From: Hypericum androsaemum
Taxonomy: Eukaryota; Streptophyta; Magnoliopsida; Malpighiales; Hypericaceae
Assembly: GCA_963995505.1 (NCBI GenBank)
Contig: OZ023199.1
Span: 6,319,906-6,383,905, forward strand
Direction of reading: 5' to 3'
Length of the DNA stretch: 64,000 bases
The notes beneath the pieces are model-generated. The model was not told the origin of the DNA, did not search any database, and worked only from the letters and a program-made list of their open reading frames with translations. This document shows, one piece after another, positions 37,915 through 49,140 of the stretch (its first letter is position 1; each line of letters opens with the position of its first letter). The position numbers and the translations under genes are program-made.

Positions 37915-38030
37915 CTATTCTTGTAGCCTAGTTGGTGATGATGTCGGGCTTCCATTCAGAAGATTCGGGTTTGATTCTCCCGGCAGTGGCTCTTAAATTT
38001 ATTTTTTGGTATTTTCATTTTTTTTTTTAA
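37915..38030 (+). mobile_element. tRNA-derived SINE-like sequence
   Basis: An A-box-like TAGCCTAGTTGG (37924-37935) and a B-box-like GGTTTGATTCT (37968-37978) are spaced as in a tRNA promoter. They are followed by 'ctcccggcagtggctc' and a T-rich tail with a run of T at 38020-38028. There is no foldable acceptor stem for a true tRNA, so a SINE or other pol III-derived relic is the best call. Confidence 0.45.
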
Positions 38031-39090
38031 TTTGGTACTAATTTGATAATTTATCCACCGCCACGTCAGCATCGGGTAATCCTAGTCTAAGTCACGTGGC
38101 AGTCCACATCAGCCATAAGATGACACCGTTCTGCCAAAAAAAAAGCTGACCGGAGATCGGGACCAGTCCGTAACAAAATACGCGAATAAGTTGGACCTTT
38201 TTTACGGTTCATAAACTACAATGTATCCAAGTGATAATTGGTAAAACTACAGGGTACGTATGTGTACTTTTCCCAAAATACAATGCGGAGAGTTTCGAAA
38301 GTGTGTGAGGCCATTTGATCAAACACGTGCGACTCCAACTTGCCATCGTATCCAATCAAACAGATCCGTGTGGACATGGGTATTTTTGTAAATTCAACAA
38401 AAAAAGGTATTTTTGTAAAGAACTGGCTTGCGATTTCATTATGTTAATGCGAATTCTATTATGATGTTTATATACTGCAGGTGTCATTTGCAATCGATTT
38501 AGTTCCATCATTCACGGTTTCATCATTATATTAATGTGGTTCCATACCTATATAAACACGATCCATCATTTTGTGCAATATGGTTAATGTTTGTGTCATT
38601 TTGTGATCGATGTTTGATTTCTTCATTCTATTAAGTTAGTACTTTTCTTTTTCTCATTGCTAAAGTGGTTCCATTTTTTATGTGCAGGTAAATTCATTTT
38701 CTTGTATATTTAGTTCAATTATTGTGCGTACATATTTCTATTTGTTGTACAGCTATTTCCAACTTCGCGTGTAGGTTTTTAGTTCCACTTTCGTGTATAA
38801 GTGGTTCTAACTTCGTGTATAGGCCATTCCATTTTTGTTATAGCGACGTAGGTGATTCCTGTTTCATGTATAGTTGATTTCAGCTTATTTCGGTGGAGAT
38901 ATATATGTGACCAAATGGTATAATTAAATAAAAAAGGAACGTCTTATTTCATTTCTTAAATTATCCTTGCATTATCAAATTTGTGTATGATAGTGAATAG
39001 AATTAGAGTATTATTTAAATAAATATTTAATTTTTTATTATAAATATTATTTAGCTAAATATTTTTTTATTATAAGTATTATTAAATATT
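38031..39090. other. AT-rich intergenic sequence
   Basis: No coding, RNA or transposon feature can be supported. Simple AT-rich text with scattered 'ggttcca' phrases. Confidence 0.4.
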
Positions 39091-39765
39091 ATTCGGGCAT
39101 TCTATTTTGTCATAACTAAATTTGTCATTTTATCGTAACCACGAATACCATTTTATCATAACCGTACATGCTATTTTATTATAACCAGATATGTCATTTT
39201 TTCATAATCAAACATGCCATTTTTTCATAAACGGCTATCTCATTTTATAGTAATCGGGTATGCTAATTTTTATTAAGTATTATTTAATATTAGTTATTTA
39301 GGCATAACCGGACATGCCATTAGACATAGCCGGACATATCATTGGTCATAGCCGAGCATGCCATTTTATCGTACCCAGCATACCATTTTATCGTACCCGA
39401 CATACCATTTTATCGTACCCAACATACCATTTAATAGTAATCGAGCATGCCTTTTAGTCATAACCGGGTTTGTCATTTAGACATAACTGAGCATGCCATT
39501 TGACATAACCGGATATGATATTTGACATAACTGGGTCTGCTATTTAAACATAACGGGGCATGCCATTTGACATAACTAGGCATGTCATTTTGACATAGCC
39601 GGACCTGCCTTTTGGTCATAACCGGGACCGGGCATGCTATTTGACATTACCAGACATGCCATTTTTTCATAACCAAGAATGCCATTTAGACATAAGCGAG
39701 ACTACCATTTGACATAACTGGACATGCCATAAGACATAAGCGAGTATGCCATTTTAACATAACCT
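39091..39765. repeat. Minisatellite, ~20-bp unit cataaccggacatgccattt
   Basis: About 30 imperfect copies of 'cataaccggacatgccattt' (variants gacataactgggcatgccat, ttatcgtacccgacatacca). The unit is diverged and varies from 18 to 23 bp. It shares the 'acataac' word with the minisatellite inside the 2-kb units. Confidence 0.85.
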
Positions 39766-40311
39766 TCCAACCGCTTGGTACTCGATCGACTCTTGAGTTC
39801 AAACAAACTTTTGACATACATACACTCCTAATTGGGAGAAGTCATAAACTTAAAAGTTGTAGATATATGTCTCTCTTTGCACAGAAACTTGAATCACCTC
39901 AATTGGACTCTGAAATAAGAAGTTGTGGTTCCCCAACCAAAATATGTCGACTGTAACTTGGTCAACTCATGAATTCAAATATATTTTTGACATTCTTACA
40001 TTTTAATTTAGAGAAGTCATAAACTTCAAAGTTGTAGATATATGTCTCAAATTCACACAGCAACTTGAATCACCTCAATCAGACTCCAGAGTAAGAAGTT
40101 GTGGCCCCCTAACCAAAATTTATTGACCGCAACTCGGTCTACTCTTGACTTCAAATATATTTTTGACATCATTACATTTTGAATTTGGAGAAGTTATAAA
40201 CAATAAAGTTTTAGATATATATTTCAGCTTTATATAGCAACTTAAATCACCTCAATTGGACTCAGGAATAAGAAGTTGTGGCTCTCTAACCAAAACTTAT
40301 CGATCACTTCT
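39766..40311. repeat. 177-bp tandem repeat, three copies
   Basis: The phrase AACCAAAA after 'agaagttgtgg' occurs at 39935, 40111 and 40288, spacings of 176 and 177 bp. Each unit also contains 'gagaagtcataaact..aagttgtagatatat' and 'acttgaatcacctcaat'. Copies are diverged but continuous. Confidence 0.9.
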
Positions 40312-40824
40312 CATCGTCGCCCTTTCTTCACAATCAGACTCCGGCCTACTCCTCATCGGCGTCAGAGTGGTGATCAACATCAGGCTAGTAGCAACATTGT
40401 CAGCATCAAATCTGGAACCATAGGTTTTTTATTAGGGTTGGGACTTGGGAGATAGAGAAATGAGGGAGTAAGAGAGAGAGAGAGAGGAGAAAGACAGAAA
40501 CAAAAATATGGCAATGAGGAGAGAGAAGAGAAAAAAAAGAAGGAGGATGGGTAAAAGACAAAAATACTCCTTTAAATTACAACTATCAGATCTCTGACGC
40601 GTGCTTAGTCATCAAGATCAGAGGACCATAATACTTCCCATACGAAACGGGACTCCTCTCACTCTCTCCGTACTTAATCCGTTCCCAAGATATTTGAGTA
40701 AGGCAATTCTTCAATGACTGATGAACCCACATTAAGTAGTAACTATTAATAGTTTTAAGATTTAAAATTCATACATTTTCTTTCTAAGGTCATCAACTAT
40801 TTCGAGCAGCAAAAATATTGCTAG
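40312..40824. other. Intergenic sequence with GA microsatellite
   Basis: Holds a GA run (40472-40490) and a purine-rich stretch to about 40560. No gene supported. Confidence 0.5.
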
Positions 40825-41235
40825 TGTTACGGGTCGACTTCGTGAAATGCCAAATACAGTCATTGAGAGTGCAACTTGCCAAAACGAGTGTGAAAGATCC
40901 AAGAGAATTCTAGAAATCTTCTAGGGTTTTCTTATAGTCCTAGATTCTGGCATATTTCTTTGTATTTATTATCAGGTAGGTAGAAGGTGGCAAAGATCTA
41001 GATCCTTCCATAAATTTGTATATTCATATAGGAGTCACTCACTCCCCTTAATCATACCCCAAAATTTCATAATTGAGTAATACATAAGTGTTCCCTCACA
41101 TTCTCTTTGCATACTTGTGTATTTTCTCTTCTCATAAGGACTTAGAGTTGAGAGTTGGAAAGAGAAGGTTGATTTGAGTTAGCAAAAATTCGAGTGCCGT
41201 ACGGATAACTTGAGTGGAAGAGTTTGTCTGTAACA
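40825..41235 (+). mobile_element. Solo LTR candidate
   Basis: It starts TGTTACGGGTCGACTTCGTG and ends GTCTGTAACA, giving TG...CA ends about 411 bp apart. The body has an LTR-like layout, including 'gcatatttctttgtatttatt' and a final 'gagtgccgtacgg...gagtttgtctgtaaca'. I recall similar ends from small gypsy-type plant LTRs. No clear target duplication (left GCTAG, right CAGAG) and no internal region adjoins it. Confidence 0.5.
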
Positions 41236-42480
41236 CAGAGCTCTAATGGACTTTGACCTCCCACGCCACATTCATGTGTAAAATGTTGACCTGAAGCTAT
41301 TTTTCTTTCAGAATAATTGAAAATAGAAAAATTGCTATCAAGTCCCTGGAGTTTGCTTACATCTTCTTCCCTAACCGTCATCCCCAGTTTTTGATAATTT
41401 TCCAAGTCTGTCTTCTCTGACCATTCAGGTATCCGACCTGAAGACACACCAGCTGCGGCGAAGGGGGAGGCGTCTAGAAGATCATCTTCTTCCCTCATTG
41501 GAGAGCATGTCCTCTGTTTGGATCTTATTTGCGGTCATGCGTCCCCTTCGAGCTTCCCCTAGCCGCGTCCCCCTTCTCCCTACAACTTGCCATCTTCATC
41601 CTCTCCTCCTCATCGCTGCTCTCTCTGCCTTCCTAACCCACTCCTGCCATGCTCTCGCCGGATCGGTGCCATTTTGGGAGGTGGCATCCGGTCAGATTTG
41701 GCATCGATGAACCATTGGCAAAGAAACCCAGCCAATCATTGGCATAGGAACCCAGAGAATCGAGTATACGAAATGGATATACTTAGGGCGAGGTTGCGCT
41801 CAAATTTAGCTGGCAATAGGTCATATATGGCGTCGGTGACTTATAGTCATGTCCTCCGCCGTCGTTCCTTAATTTTATTTTTTTTGTTAGTTATATATAA
41901 TTAATAAGTTTTGGAGTTTAGATTTTGAACGGATTCGCCCGCTGTACTATTATGATCGTGAATAAGACGAGATCTAGAATCTTTTGGTTTGGCTGGACAA
42001 TTTTTATCGTCGGAGAAGATGACTAGAATGCCGGAGAAGATGACCGCAGGGTGTCCCTCTAGCCGGAGAAGTTGGAGAGAGGAGACAAATATATTTGCTT
42101 TATGTTTTTTTTAAATGTAAGGGTAGTCATTTCCTTGATTAGAAAATAAAATAATAAAATGATAACATCACTGAGGAACCTTAGAGTTCAATAAAAGAAA
42201 AATAAAATAACAGGAGACTAAAAAAGTGATTTGAGTAAATCCCAGGACCTGAGTGCAATTTGTCCATTGAAAATTGATATTCTCGCTTACAATCTAATAT
42301 TCCTCTCACACCATGAAAAATAAATTATGTTACGGTTTATTTGATAATAAGCGCAATTTATTCCGAACGAAAACAACAAAGAATTTGACGGATAAAATAG
42401 GTTACGGTTTATTTGACAATAAGCATAAGACGTGAAATAGATTTACGGATGCCTTGGTGTAATTTAATGTAAAAACTTTA
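41236..42480. other. Intergenic sequence
   Basis: Small open frames occur on both strands (for example 41142-41498 minus, 41498-41710 plus), but none shows a recognisable domain or splice context. I see no supported feature. Confidence 0.4.
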
Positions 42481-42690
42481 TTTCTAAAAAACCAAAGAAT
42501 TTTACAGATATTGAACCGCGCTCATGATTTCATGAAAACAACAAAGCATTTGTCAGATATTAACAAAAGAATTCTTCAGCTGATTTACAAAACCAAAATT
42601 TGGTTATCCACTTCCTCCTACATGTTGACTAGATAAATAAAGATTTAAAAAAGCTTGCTCCCAAACTCTTAAAAATCTATTGGAGAAATG
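42481..42690 (-). pseudogene. Tail fragment of an At4g22030-like gene (fourth copy)
   Basis: On the minus strand this stretch matches the last ~12 codons and the 3' flank of the intact gene at 54449-55747. It includes 'gggagcaagctttttta', then 'ctagtcaacatgtaggagga' and 'aaatcagctgaagaattctt'. Everything upstream of the last codons is missing. It lies just downstream of the third copy's 3' end, so the cluster has duplicated at its tail at least once more. Confidence 0.8.
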
Positions 42691-43740
42691 GAAACCGCTA
42701 GCCCCGATGTCTTAGGAATGGGGAGCCATCCGAGCCAAAAAGTGCGAGGGTGCAAACTGCAGGATTCAAATGGTCGTTTTTAAATTACAAGATCACATCT
42801 CAAAAACTGCAAAACTACAGGTATTAAATTTATAGGTTCTCCAAAAGAATTTACTGATAGGTGTAATTTGGTGTAAAAACTTATTTTTTAAAAACCAAAG
42901 AATTTGTCAGATATTAACAAAAGAATTTGTCAGCTGATTTACAAAACGAAGAATTGGCTATCCTCCTACACATTGACAAGATAAAGAAAAAGAAAGCTTT
43001 AAAAAAGCTTGCTCCCAAACTCTTCAAATTCTGTTGGAGAATTGGAAGAATAATTGGCTGCAAGACCCCTGAGCTCAGATAGGCTTCTACTAAGCTGCTA
43101 CCTTCATCTCTAGCAATTATCCATTCTCTCTCTTCTCCAACGTCCTTTCCCTTAAATTTGACTCAATGGATTCTTCCATAAGCTTGAAGAAGCCAGCATT
43201 GCTTCTGTACATCACAAACACCATCCCAACTTGGCCTCCATGTTCTAAGCTGCTCACAATGCTTGCCAAAGCACCACCACTAACTCCCAACATCACAGCC
43301 ACTGCGTGTTGAGCTCCTCGAGGATCTGCTCGAACAACCTGGAAGCGTTTCTTTGCTCTTCGGCCAGTTGGGATGGCTGAATCTTGTTCATAACACTCAA
43401 CATCCCGGCCGCTGCAACGTAAAGTATTACAGATGACGCCTTGGGAGCTGACATGGAAGCCGCGTTCGGGCTGATGGATGCGAGTCCGGACATGGTAGAA
43501 GCAGCGAGAGTCATAGTATTAATAGAAGTCAAGAGGAGACGGTTCCAATTGTCTCTTTGGTCTCCTATGTTCTTATGCATCTCCAATCTATCTGCAACTG
43601 CCTCCATTATTGTGTAAAGCTTGGCGATCACTTCGGGATCCGAACAAGTACCCACCTTAGGTCTTGGAGAAGGGCTTCTATTGCATGTGAAGTTCAAGTC
43701 TTTCTCCATTGGAACTTGGTGGCCTCTCCTTGTTAGTTCG

Positions 43741-44029
43741 TGTTAGAGTTGTCGAGAAATTAAAAAGGAAACGATTTGTGGGCTTATTTTCTATTCTATT
43801 CGGACTAGGTTTTAGACTCCTAATTTGACCTAGATAGTTTACTTGATGTACAAGGGTTTGCCTCTATATAAAGGCATGTTACCCTAAGATTTTGTATAGC
43901 TTTGTGACTGAGATCCATCAATAAAATTTCTCCTTTCTCACAGTGGACGTAGGCACTAGGCTGAACCACGTTATCTCTTATGTCTGTATTCTTTGCGTAT
44001 TTTGTTCTCTGGCTGCTGAATTCATAACA
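43741..44029 (+). repeat. Copia derivative LTR 1
   Basis: 289 bp, TGTTAGAG...CATAACA. Contains TATATAAAGG (TATA-like, 43866-43875). Confidence 0.9.
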
Positions 44030-44205
44030 ATTAGTATTAGAGCTTAGGTTGGAGGATGACGGACGGTGCCAATCGATGGAGTCAAATTGGTCTTGCAAGA
44101 TCTCATCTCTTCATGGAGCTGTGTTTCGTCAATATGGAGTTTTGTTGAAGTTCGGATGGAGCTTCAAAATTTTTCCACGGGATAAGTTCTCGCCAAGGTG
44201 GAGAT

Positions 44206-44476
44206 TGTTGAGTTTGGTGAGGACAAAAGTAAAAGAGAAATTATTTTCCTGTTTTGTTTTGGACTCCTAATTTGACCTAGATAGCTTACCTGATGTACAA
44301 GGGTTTGTCTCTATATAAAGGCATGTTACCCTAATATTTTGTATAGTTTTGTGACTTGGATCCATCAATAAAATTTTTCCTTTCTCACCGTGGACGTAGG
44401 CACTAGGCTAAACCACGTTATCTCTTGTGTCCGTGTTCTTTGAGCATTTTGTTCTCTAGTTGCTGAATTCATAACA
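44206..44476 (+). repeat. Copia derivative LTR 2 (internal)
   Basis: 271 bp, preceded by the polypurine-like CAAGGTGGAGATTG and followed by the initiator-Met-type primer site, so it serves both flanking internal segments. Confidence 0.88.
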
Positions 44477-44590
44477 ATTGGTATCAAGAGCTTGGGTTGG
44501 AGGATAACGGACGGCGCGAAGTTTTCTCTTGTGTAGTTCGATGGTTCTTCGAATTTTGGGTTATGGCAAAGGCGTGTCAAGGATCTCCTT

Positions 44591-45277
44591 GTGCAACAAT
44601 GGATGGTCATCACGCTTTCGGAGAAGAAGTCCAAAAAGTTGGAGGAGCAAGAGTGGAAGGAGATGGGGGCTAAGGCGGTGGCGATAATTTACTTGTGCTT
44701 GGCGGATGATGTGATGTATCACGTCATGGATGAGGAGTCACCAGCTGAGGTATGTAAGAAATTGGAGGCAAGGTATATGTCTAAGTCTTTGTCAAATAAG
44801 ATTTATCTTAAGCAAAGATTGTACGGGCTCAAGATGAAAGAGGGTTCAGATTTGAGCCAACACATTAATGATTTTAGTCAACTTGTGAGCGACTTGAAAA
44901 AGGTTGATGTGAAGTTCGAGAAAGAAGACAAGACATTGTTGCTGCTGAATTCTTTACCTGGCTCCTACGAAAATTTAGTTACAACTCTAACTTGGGGGAA
45001 GGAGTCCCTGGTGTTGGAAGATACCATAAGTGCTTTGCTAAGATTTCATCAAAGAACGAAAATTGGCGATGAACAAGCGGAAGGGCTGGTTGTGAGGGAT
45101 AGCCATGGTGATCGTAGTAGGGCAAAAGGCGAAAAGGGATCCAAGTCGTGGTCAAGGAGGTTCAAGGAAAATTGCTTCGAGTGCGATGAAAAAGGACACG
45201 TGAAGAAGGATTGTCCAAAAAGAACTCGGGATCGCGAGGAAAAAAAATCAGGTTCCGTGAATGTGGCCTCACATTAA
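44591..45277 (+). CDS. Copia gag protein (open)
   Basis: This 228-codon open frame encodes a copia-type gag. It has a helical capsid-type domain (for example YMSKSLSNKIYLKQRLYGLK, then LNSLPGSYENLV) and a CX2CX4HX4C zinc knuckle CFECDEKGHVKKDC near 45175-45216. Copia gag packages element RNA in virus-like particles. Coding similarity also extends upstream (FDGSSNFGLWQ near 44539-44571) past a stop, so the native start is further left and damaged. The frame ends before the protease part, whereas copia elements usually carry gag and pol in one frame. Confidence 0.75.
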   Translation: MQQWMVITLSEKKSKKLEEQEWKEMGAKAVAIIYLCLADDVMYHVMDEESPAEVCKKLEARYMSKSLSNKIYLKQRLYGLKMKEGSDLSQHINDFSQLVSDLKKVDVKFEKEDKTLLLLNSLPGSYENLVTTLTWGKESLVLEDTISALLRFHQRTKIGDEQAEGLVVRDSHGDRSRAKGEKGSKSWSRRFKENCFECDEKGHVKKDCPKRTRDREEKKSGSVNVASH

Positions 45278-45335
45278 GACGGGTCAGATGGTGATCTTCT
45301 TTCTATTTTTTCAAGTCCAAAGTATTCTGATTCCT

Positions 45336-46204
45336 AGATTTTGGATAGCACTTGCTCTTTCCACATGACGCCTAAGAAAGGGTGGATCGAGACCTACAAG
45401 TTCATTGATTCAGGTATGGTGACTGTGGGTGATTGTTCTACTTGCAGAATTATTGACATAGGTGACATCAAAATCAAGATGTGGGATGGTGTTGAGAGAA
45501 AATTATGTGGGGTTAGGCATGTTCCGAAGTTGGAGAGGAATTTGATCTCATTAGGAGCCTTGAATTATAGTGTGTACAACTATAATATTGTAGGCAGGCT
45601 AATGGAGGTGGAGAAGGATGTTGTGGTGGTGATGAAGGGTGAAAGGAATGCTAGGAACACCTATAGGTTAGTGGAGAACATGGTTATAGGTGGAGTCACA
45701 TCGTTGGGTTCTGATAGAGGGGAGAAAAGCTCTTGTGTGATAGAGCGAAAGCTTAACATGAATGGTTTGAGTGGAGTTGGGATTCGCAGAGACAAAGTTA
45801 GCAAGTTTCTGCTATGGTTGTCTAAAGAGACGTGCACGTCAAAGGTGTTGGGTAGGTTTTACATGGGGAATGCGAAGCCGTTGGTAGTACCACGGACGAA
45901 TCGGGTATCTCACTCAAGGCCGAATGGTAGAGTTTCTGGCATGTCGAGGGTTCTACTTGGTGGAACAAAAGGTTGCCCTTTGTATGCTATGGCATGTAAC
46001 ATTGGTATGAGGCAAGAAGGTCCAGCGGAGAAGCTGTTCGAGGTTGTGGAGCATGGGGCTAACCAGAAAATAGAGGACGCATCTATTGGTTACAATGTTA
46101 CTTCAGCAGGTGGACTTGCTAGTTGGAGTTCAATGGAGATTGGAAGGAATAGGCCAAGCAAGCTCGGAAGCTCGAGCTTGAGGGCTGACTCGAGGTATTA
46201 TTAA
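45336..46204 (+). pseudogene. Copia protease joined to RT/RNase H remnants
   Basis: The frame starts with a protease site ILDSTCSFHMTPKKGW (D-S-T where D-[ST]-G or D-S-A is usual) and continues to about VENMVIGGV (45700). It then jumps to the C-terminal part of copia RT (KVLGRFYMGNAKP, then GCPLYAMACN) and RNase H scraps (ASIGYN). The integrase, the YVDD core and most of RT are deleted. The element therefore depended on other copies or is dead. Confidence 0.75.
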
Positions 46205-46366
46205 TGGCGGTGTATCTATGGTCAAGGTAGAGCTAGTAGAGTCAGTTTGGTTTCTCAAGTTCTCATGGTTCTTCATGTGGCGGTATTTCATCAAGGTGGA
46301 GTTTGTTGAAGTTCGGATGGAGCTTCATGGTTCGTCCACATAATGATTTCTCGCCAAGGTAGAGAT

Positions 46367-46655
46367 TGTTAGAGTTGTTGAGAAATTAAAGAGGAAACGA
46401 TTTGTGGGCTTGTTTTCTATTCTATTCGGACTAAGTTTTGGACTCCTAATTTGACCTAGATAGCTTACTTGATATACAAGGGTTTGTCTCTACATAAAGG
46501 CATGTTATCCTAAAATTTTGTATAGTTTTGTGACTCTGATCCATCAATAAAATTTCTCCTTTCTCACCTTGGACGTAAGTACTAGGCTGAACCACATTAT
46601 CTTTTTTGTCCATTTTCTTTGCGCATTTTATTCTCTAGTTGCTGAATTCATAACA
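46367..46655 (+). repeat. Copia derivative LTR 3
   Basis: 289 bp, preceded by CAAGGTAGAGAT and ending CATAACA at 46655. Same length as LTR 1. Confidence 0.9.
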
Positions 46656-46989
46656 GTACCTCTACCATAGTTCTAGTAGAGAGGCTAGGAAGAGAGATTC
46701 CACTAATCCGAATTTCGGGCGCATTGATCGTAGCTTTAATGGTCGTCCCTTTTCTTCGACTTGGACAAGAACAAGCGGAGGATAATGAGGAAAGGGAGGA
46801 ACTAGGAAGTACTTTTAGACTTGCCATTAAGTACAATTAGTACTCAACTCTCTCTGTGTAGCTGATGAAATGTCTGTTCATTGAGGCTTCTATTTTTTTT
46901 CTCTCTCTTAAGAGTGTTCGTTGAAGGGCTTTATTTAGAAGAGAGGGAGATGAATTGGTTTGTGAGGTGGCCAAAGAGCTGGGGTTTGG

Positions 46990-46997
46990 TATTTATA
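46990..46997 (-). promoter_or_regulatory. TATA box of the third At4g22030-like copy
   Basis: TATAAATA on the minus strand, 163 bp upstream of the start codon. Same position and context (GCCT/ACCTATAAATACCAAACCC) as in the intact copies. Confidence 0.7.
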
Positions 46998-47844
46998 GGT
47001 ATGTGAAGAGGAGGGTGGAAGACAAGACTAGTCAAAGAGAAAAACAAGAGAAGTGGTCTAATCGTTGAAATGGATCACTCGGATACTTTACGTTGAATAT
47101 TATTTTTTATATGACTCTATCCGGACAATTTTCTTGTACCAACTGGTTGCATATTCGAGTTTGTTTTGTCAAATTTTGATAATACTTTTTAAATACAGCA
47201 AAATTTGTTTAAACATATTTAATGTTGTTCATATACAAATATTTAATATTGTTACGTGACTGTTAATTAAGAAAAATGGTTCCTTCCTGGTTTTGGATTA
47301 ATCGGACTAGTCTTCGATAGATTTGGTGGCGCAGAGATTTGTATGCGATTTAATATTAGTTCGAGCTCCGACGACTTTCAAACTTGTTTAACCATTCTAA
47401 CTTGAATCCCATCAAATAGGAAACCGGAAAGGAAACACGCATTTTTATTAAGGTCGTAGTTTATTTTTTTTTGGTTAAAATCTTTAATATTATGTGTATC
47501 TTCTCTTTGACATACCACTACTATATATTCTTAAATTTTCTTATCAGATGACATATATTTTACCTTACTTACAATTACAATTAAGTAACATCTCATAATC
47601 TGAGTTACTTGAATTATCAAGTCACATAATTAATTTTGTGTGAGTCTCATAATTCATCAGTAATATAATCTGCGTGTAATGCTACATCACTAATTTGATC
47701 AACGTGATACATTGATGGCCCCGATCTAACACCGCCGATCTCATAAACGATTGAATCTGAATGCTATCGAGTTGTCCTTTTTCTCAAATTAGTCAAATGA
47801 CATGCCACACAGATAAAATTAACGAGACATGACATGCGGATAAA

Positions 47845-48320
47845 ATTAATGACGTGACCTAATTACTCAAGTAACCAAAATTAGCATTTTTTTATAGAAA
47901 AAGTTAAATTTAATTTTAATATTATGTGTTTTAGTGGTTTGAAAAACCAGAATTGCTCAAGTCATAGTCATTTCCGAATTTGATACTATGAGAAGCAGAT
48001 AAAACTAATGACGTGATTGAATTACTGAAGTAATCAAAATTAGCATTTCTTTTTGTTAGAAAAAGTTAAATTTTTTTTAATATCGTGTGTTTTAGTGGTT
48101 TGAAAAACCAGAATTGCTCAAGTCAGAGTCATTTCTAAAATTGATATTATGACATATATATAAAATTAATGACGTGATAGAATTTCTCAAGTAACCAAAA
48201 TTAGCAATTCTTTTTGTTAGGAAAAGTTAAAGTTTATTTTAATATAGTGTGTTTTAGGGGTTTGAAAAACCAAAATTGCTCAAATCACTGTCATTTCCGA
48301 AATTGATACTATGTCAACTA
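47845..48320. repeat. 162-bp tandem repeat in the upstream region of copy 3
   Basis: The phrase GAAAAACCA[GA]AATTGCTCAA occurs at 47941, 48102 and 48264 (spacings 161-162 bp). The opposite arm of the inverted duplication (53280-53460) has this segment once. Confidence 0.85.
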
Positions 48321-48899
48321 TACGATGGTTAACTATTGCTACATATCACTTGGTAAAACATAGTCAAATTACATTGCATTAAAATGAACTTTTTCTAAAT
48401 AAAATGACAGTTTCCTCTTCTTCTTCCAGGTATCGTACATTTTTAATATATTTCTCGACAAATTGTTCTGAGCTGGTTGTTGTATACAGTTATTGATGCG
48501 ATCCTTATTGTTTCAAAAATAATTTATCTCCGTAATCATTAAAAATATTACTTTCAGAACTCTTAGGTGAGCAACATATTTTTTTATGTCTTTTGTACTC
48601 TTCCAGAAAAATTAAAATTAAAAGTCATCCCCTCTCTTTCAACCGAGTCAATCAGCTCGGCGACCTCGGGGTACCGCCCCTTCCTTCCTCACGATTCTCG
48701 TTCCGGTTCTTGATGTCGTGGGTCCGCGAGTAATGATTGTTGCTTTTTGGGTTCTCCGGATTCGACTCCGATTCTTTCCGCCACCCAAAGCCTCGACGAA
48801 CTCGCCCAAACTTCCGCACCCTCCACTGGCCTATGTCTTGGGAGTGGATTCGGTTCTGAATATATAAAAAATTCCAGAATCATTCTGGAAGATAAAATG

Positions 48900-49140
48900 G
48901 TTCACCATGTTTGGATAAAATTGTTCGGTCAATTATAATAGAATGGTTCGCTCAGTTATGATAAAATGATTTCACGGAACTATCCCGAAAGAATCGAAAC
49001 CCCGACAGGGATAAAAGAGGTTGGATAAAATGGTTCGCCCAATTATAATAGAATGGTTCACTCAGTTATGATAAAATAGTTTTACGGATAAAAAGAGTTG
49101 GATAAAATGGTTCGTCCAATTACTTATCCCGCTTGCCAGT
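48900..49140. repeat. Short repeats of ggataaaatggttcg type
   Basis: GGATAAAAT[GT]GTTCG occurs at 48913, 49023 and 49100, with 'aattataatagaatggttc' and 'cagttatgataaaat' between. It resembles in style, but does not match, the 'ataac' minisatellites elsewhere in the window. Confidence 0.6.

Larger units (their letters stand above)
43741..46655 (+). mobile_element. Copia-type deletion derivative with three LTRs
   Basis: Three near-identical LTRs (43741-44029, 44206-44476, 46367-46655) all begin TGTT[AG]GAG or TGTTGAG and end CATAACA. The first interval (44030-44205) has only a leader and a 3' untranslated end. The second (44477-46366) has gag, a protease part and RT remnants. Left flank GTTCG and right flank GTACC fit a 5-bp duplication of GTTCC, the uninterrupted sequence in the intact gene copies, with one change on each side. 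A primer-binding site ATTGGTATCAAGAGC (44476-44490) matches the initiator-Met tRNA type. Confidence 0.9.
42999..46827 (-). pseudogene. Third At4g22030-like copy, broken by a retroelement and a deletion
   Basis: The N-terminal coding part (46827-46661) matches the intact copies from MASLKVLPSS to SLSTRTMVE. It is followed by a copia derivative (43741-46655) flanked by degenerate 5-bp duplications. Coding resumes at 43740 and runs to LEELNT near 43300. There about 370 bp of the middle are deleted at a CGT shared by both sides ('actgcgt' / 'aacgtgttg'). The rest encodes [15 protein letters not shown] onward, with a stop replacing a Glu codon near 43117 (GGATAATTG where copy 2 has GGAGAATTG). Its promoter and TATA box are retained, so transcripts may exist, but no normal protein can be made. 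Confidence 0.93.

Noticed and set aside
37924..37985. Functional tRNA gene
   Set aside because: A- and B-box-like words only; acceptor and anticodon stems do not pair.
41142..41498. 118-codon minus-strand frame and neighbouring plus-strand frames to 41904
   Set aside because: No recognisable domain or splice context; overlaps the solo LTR candidate.
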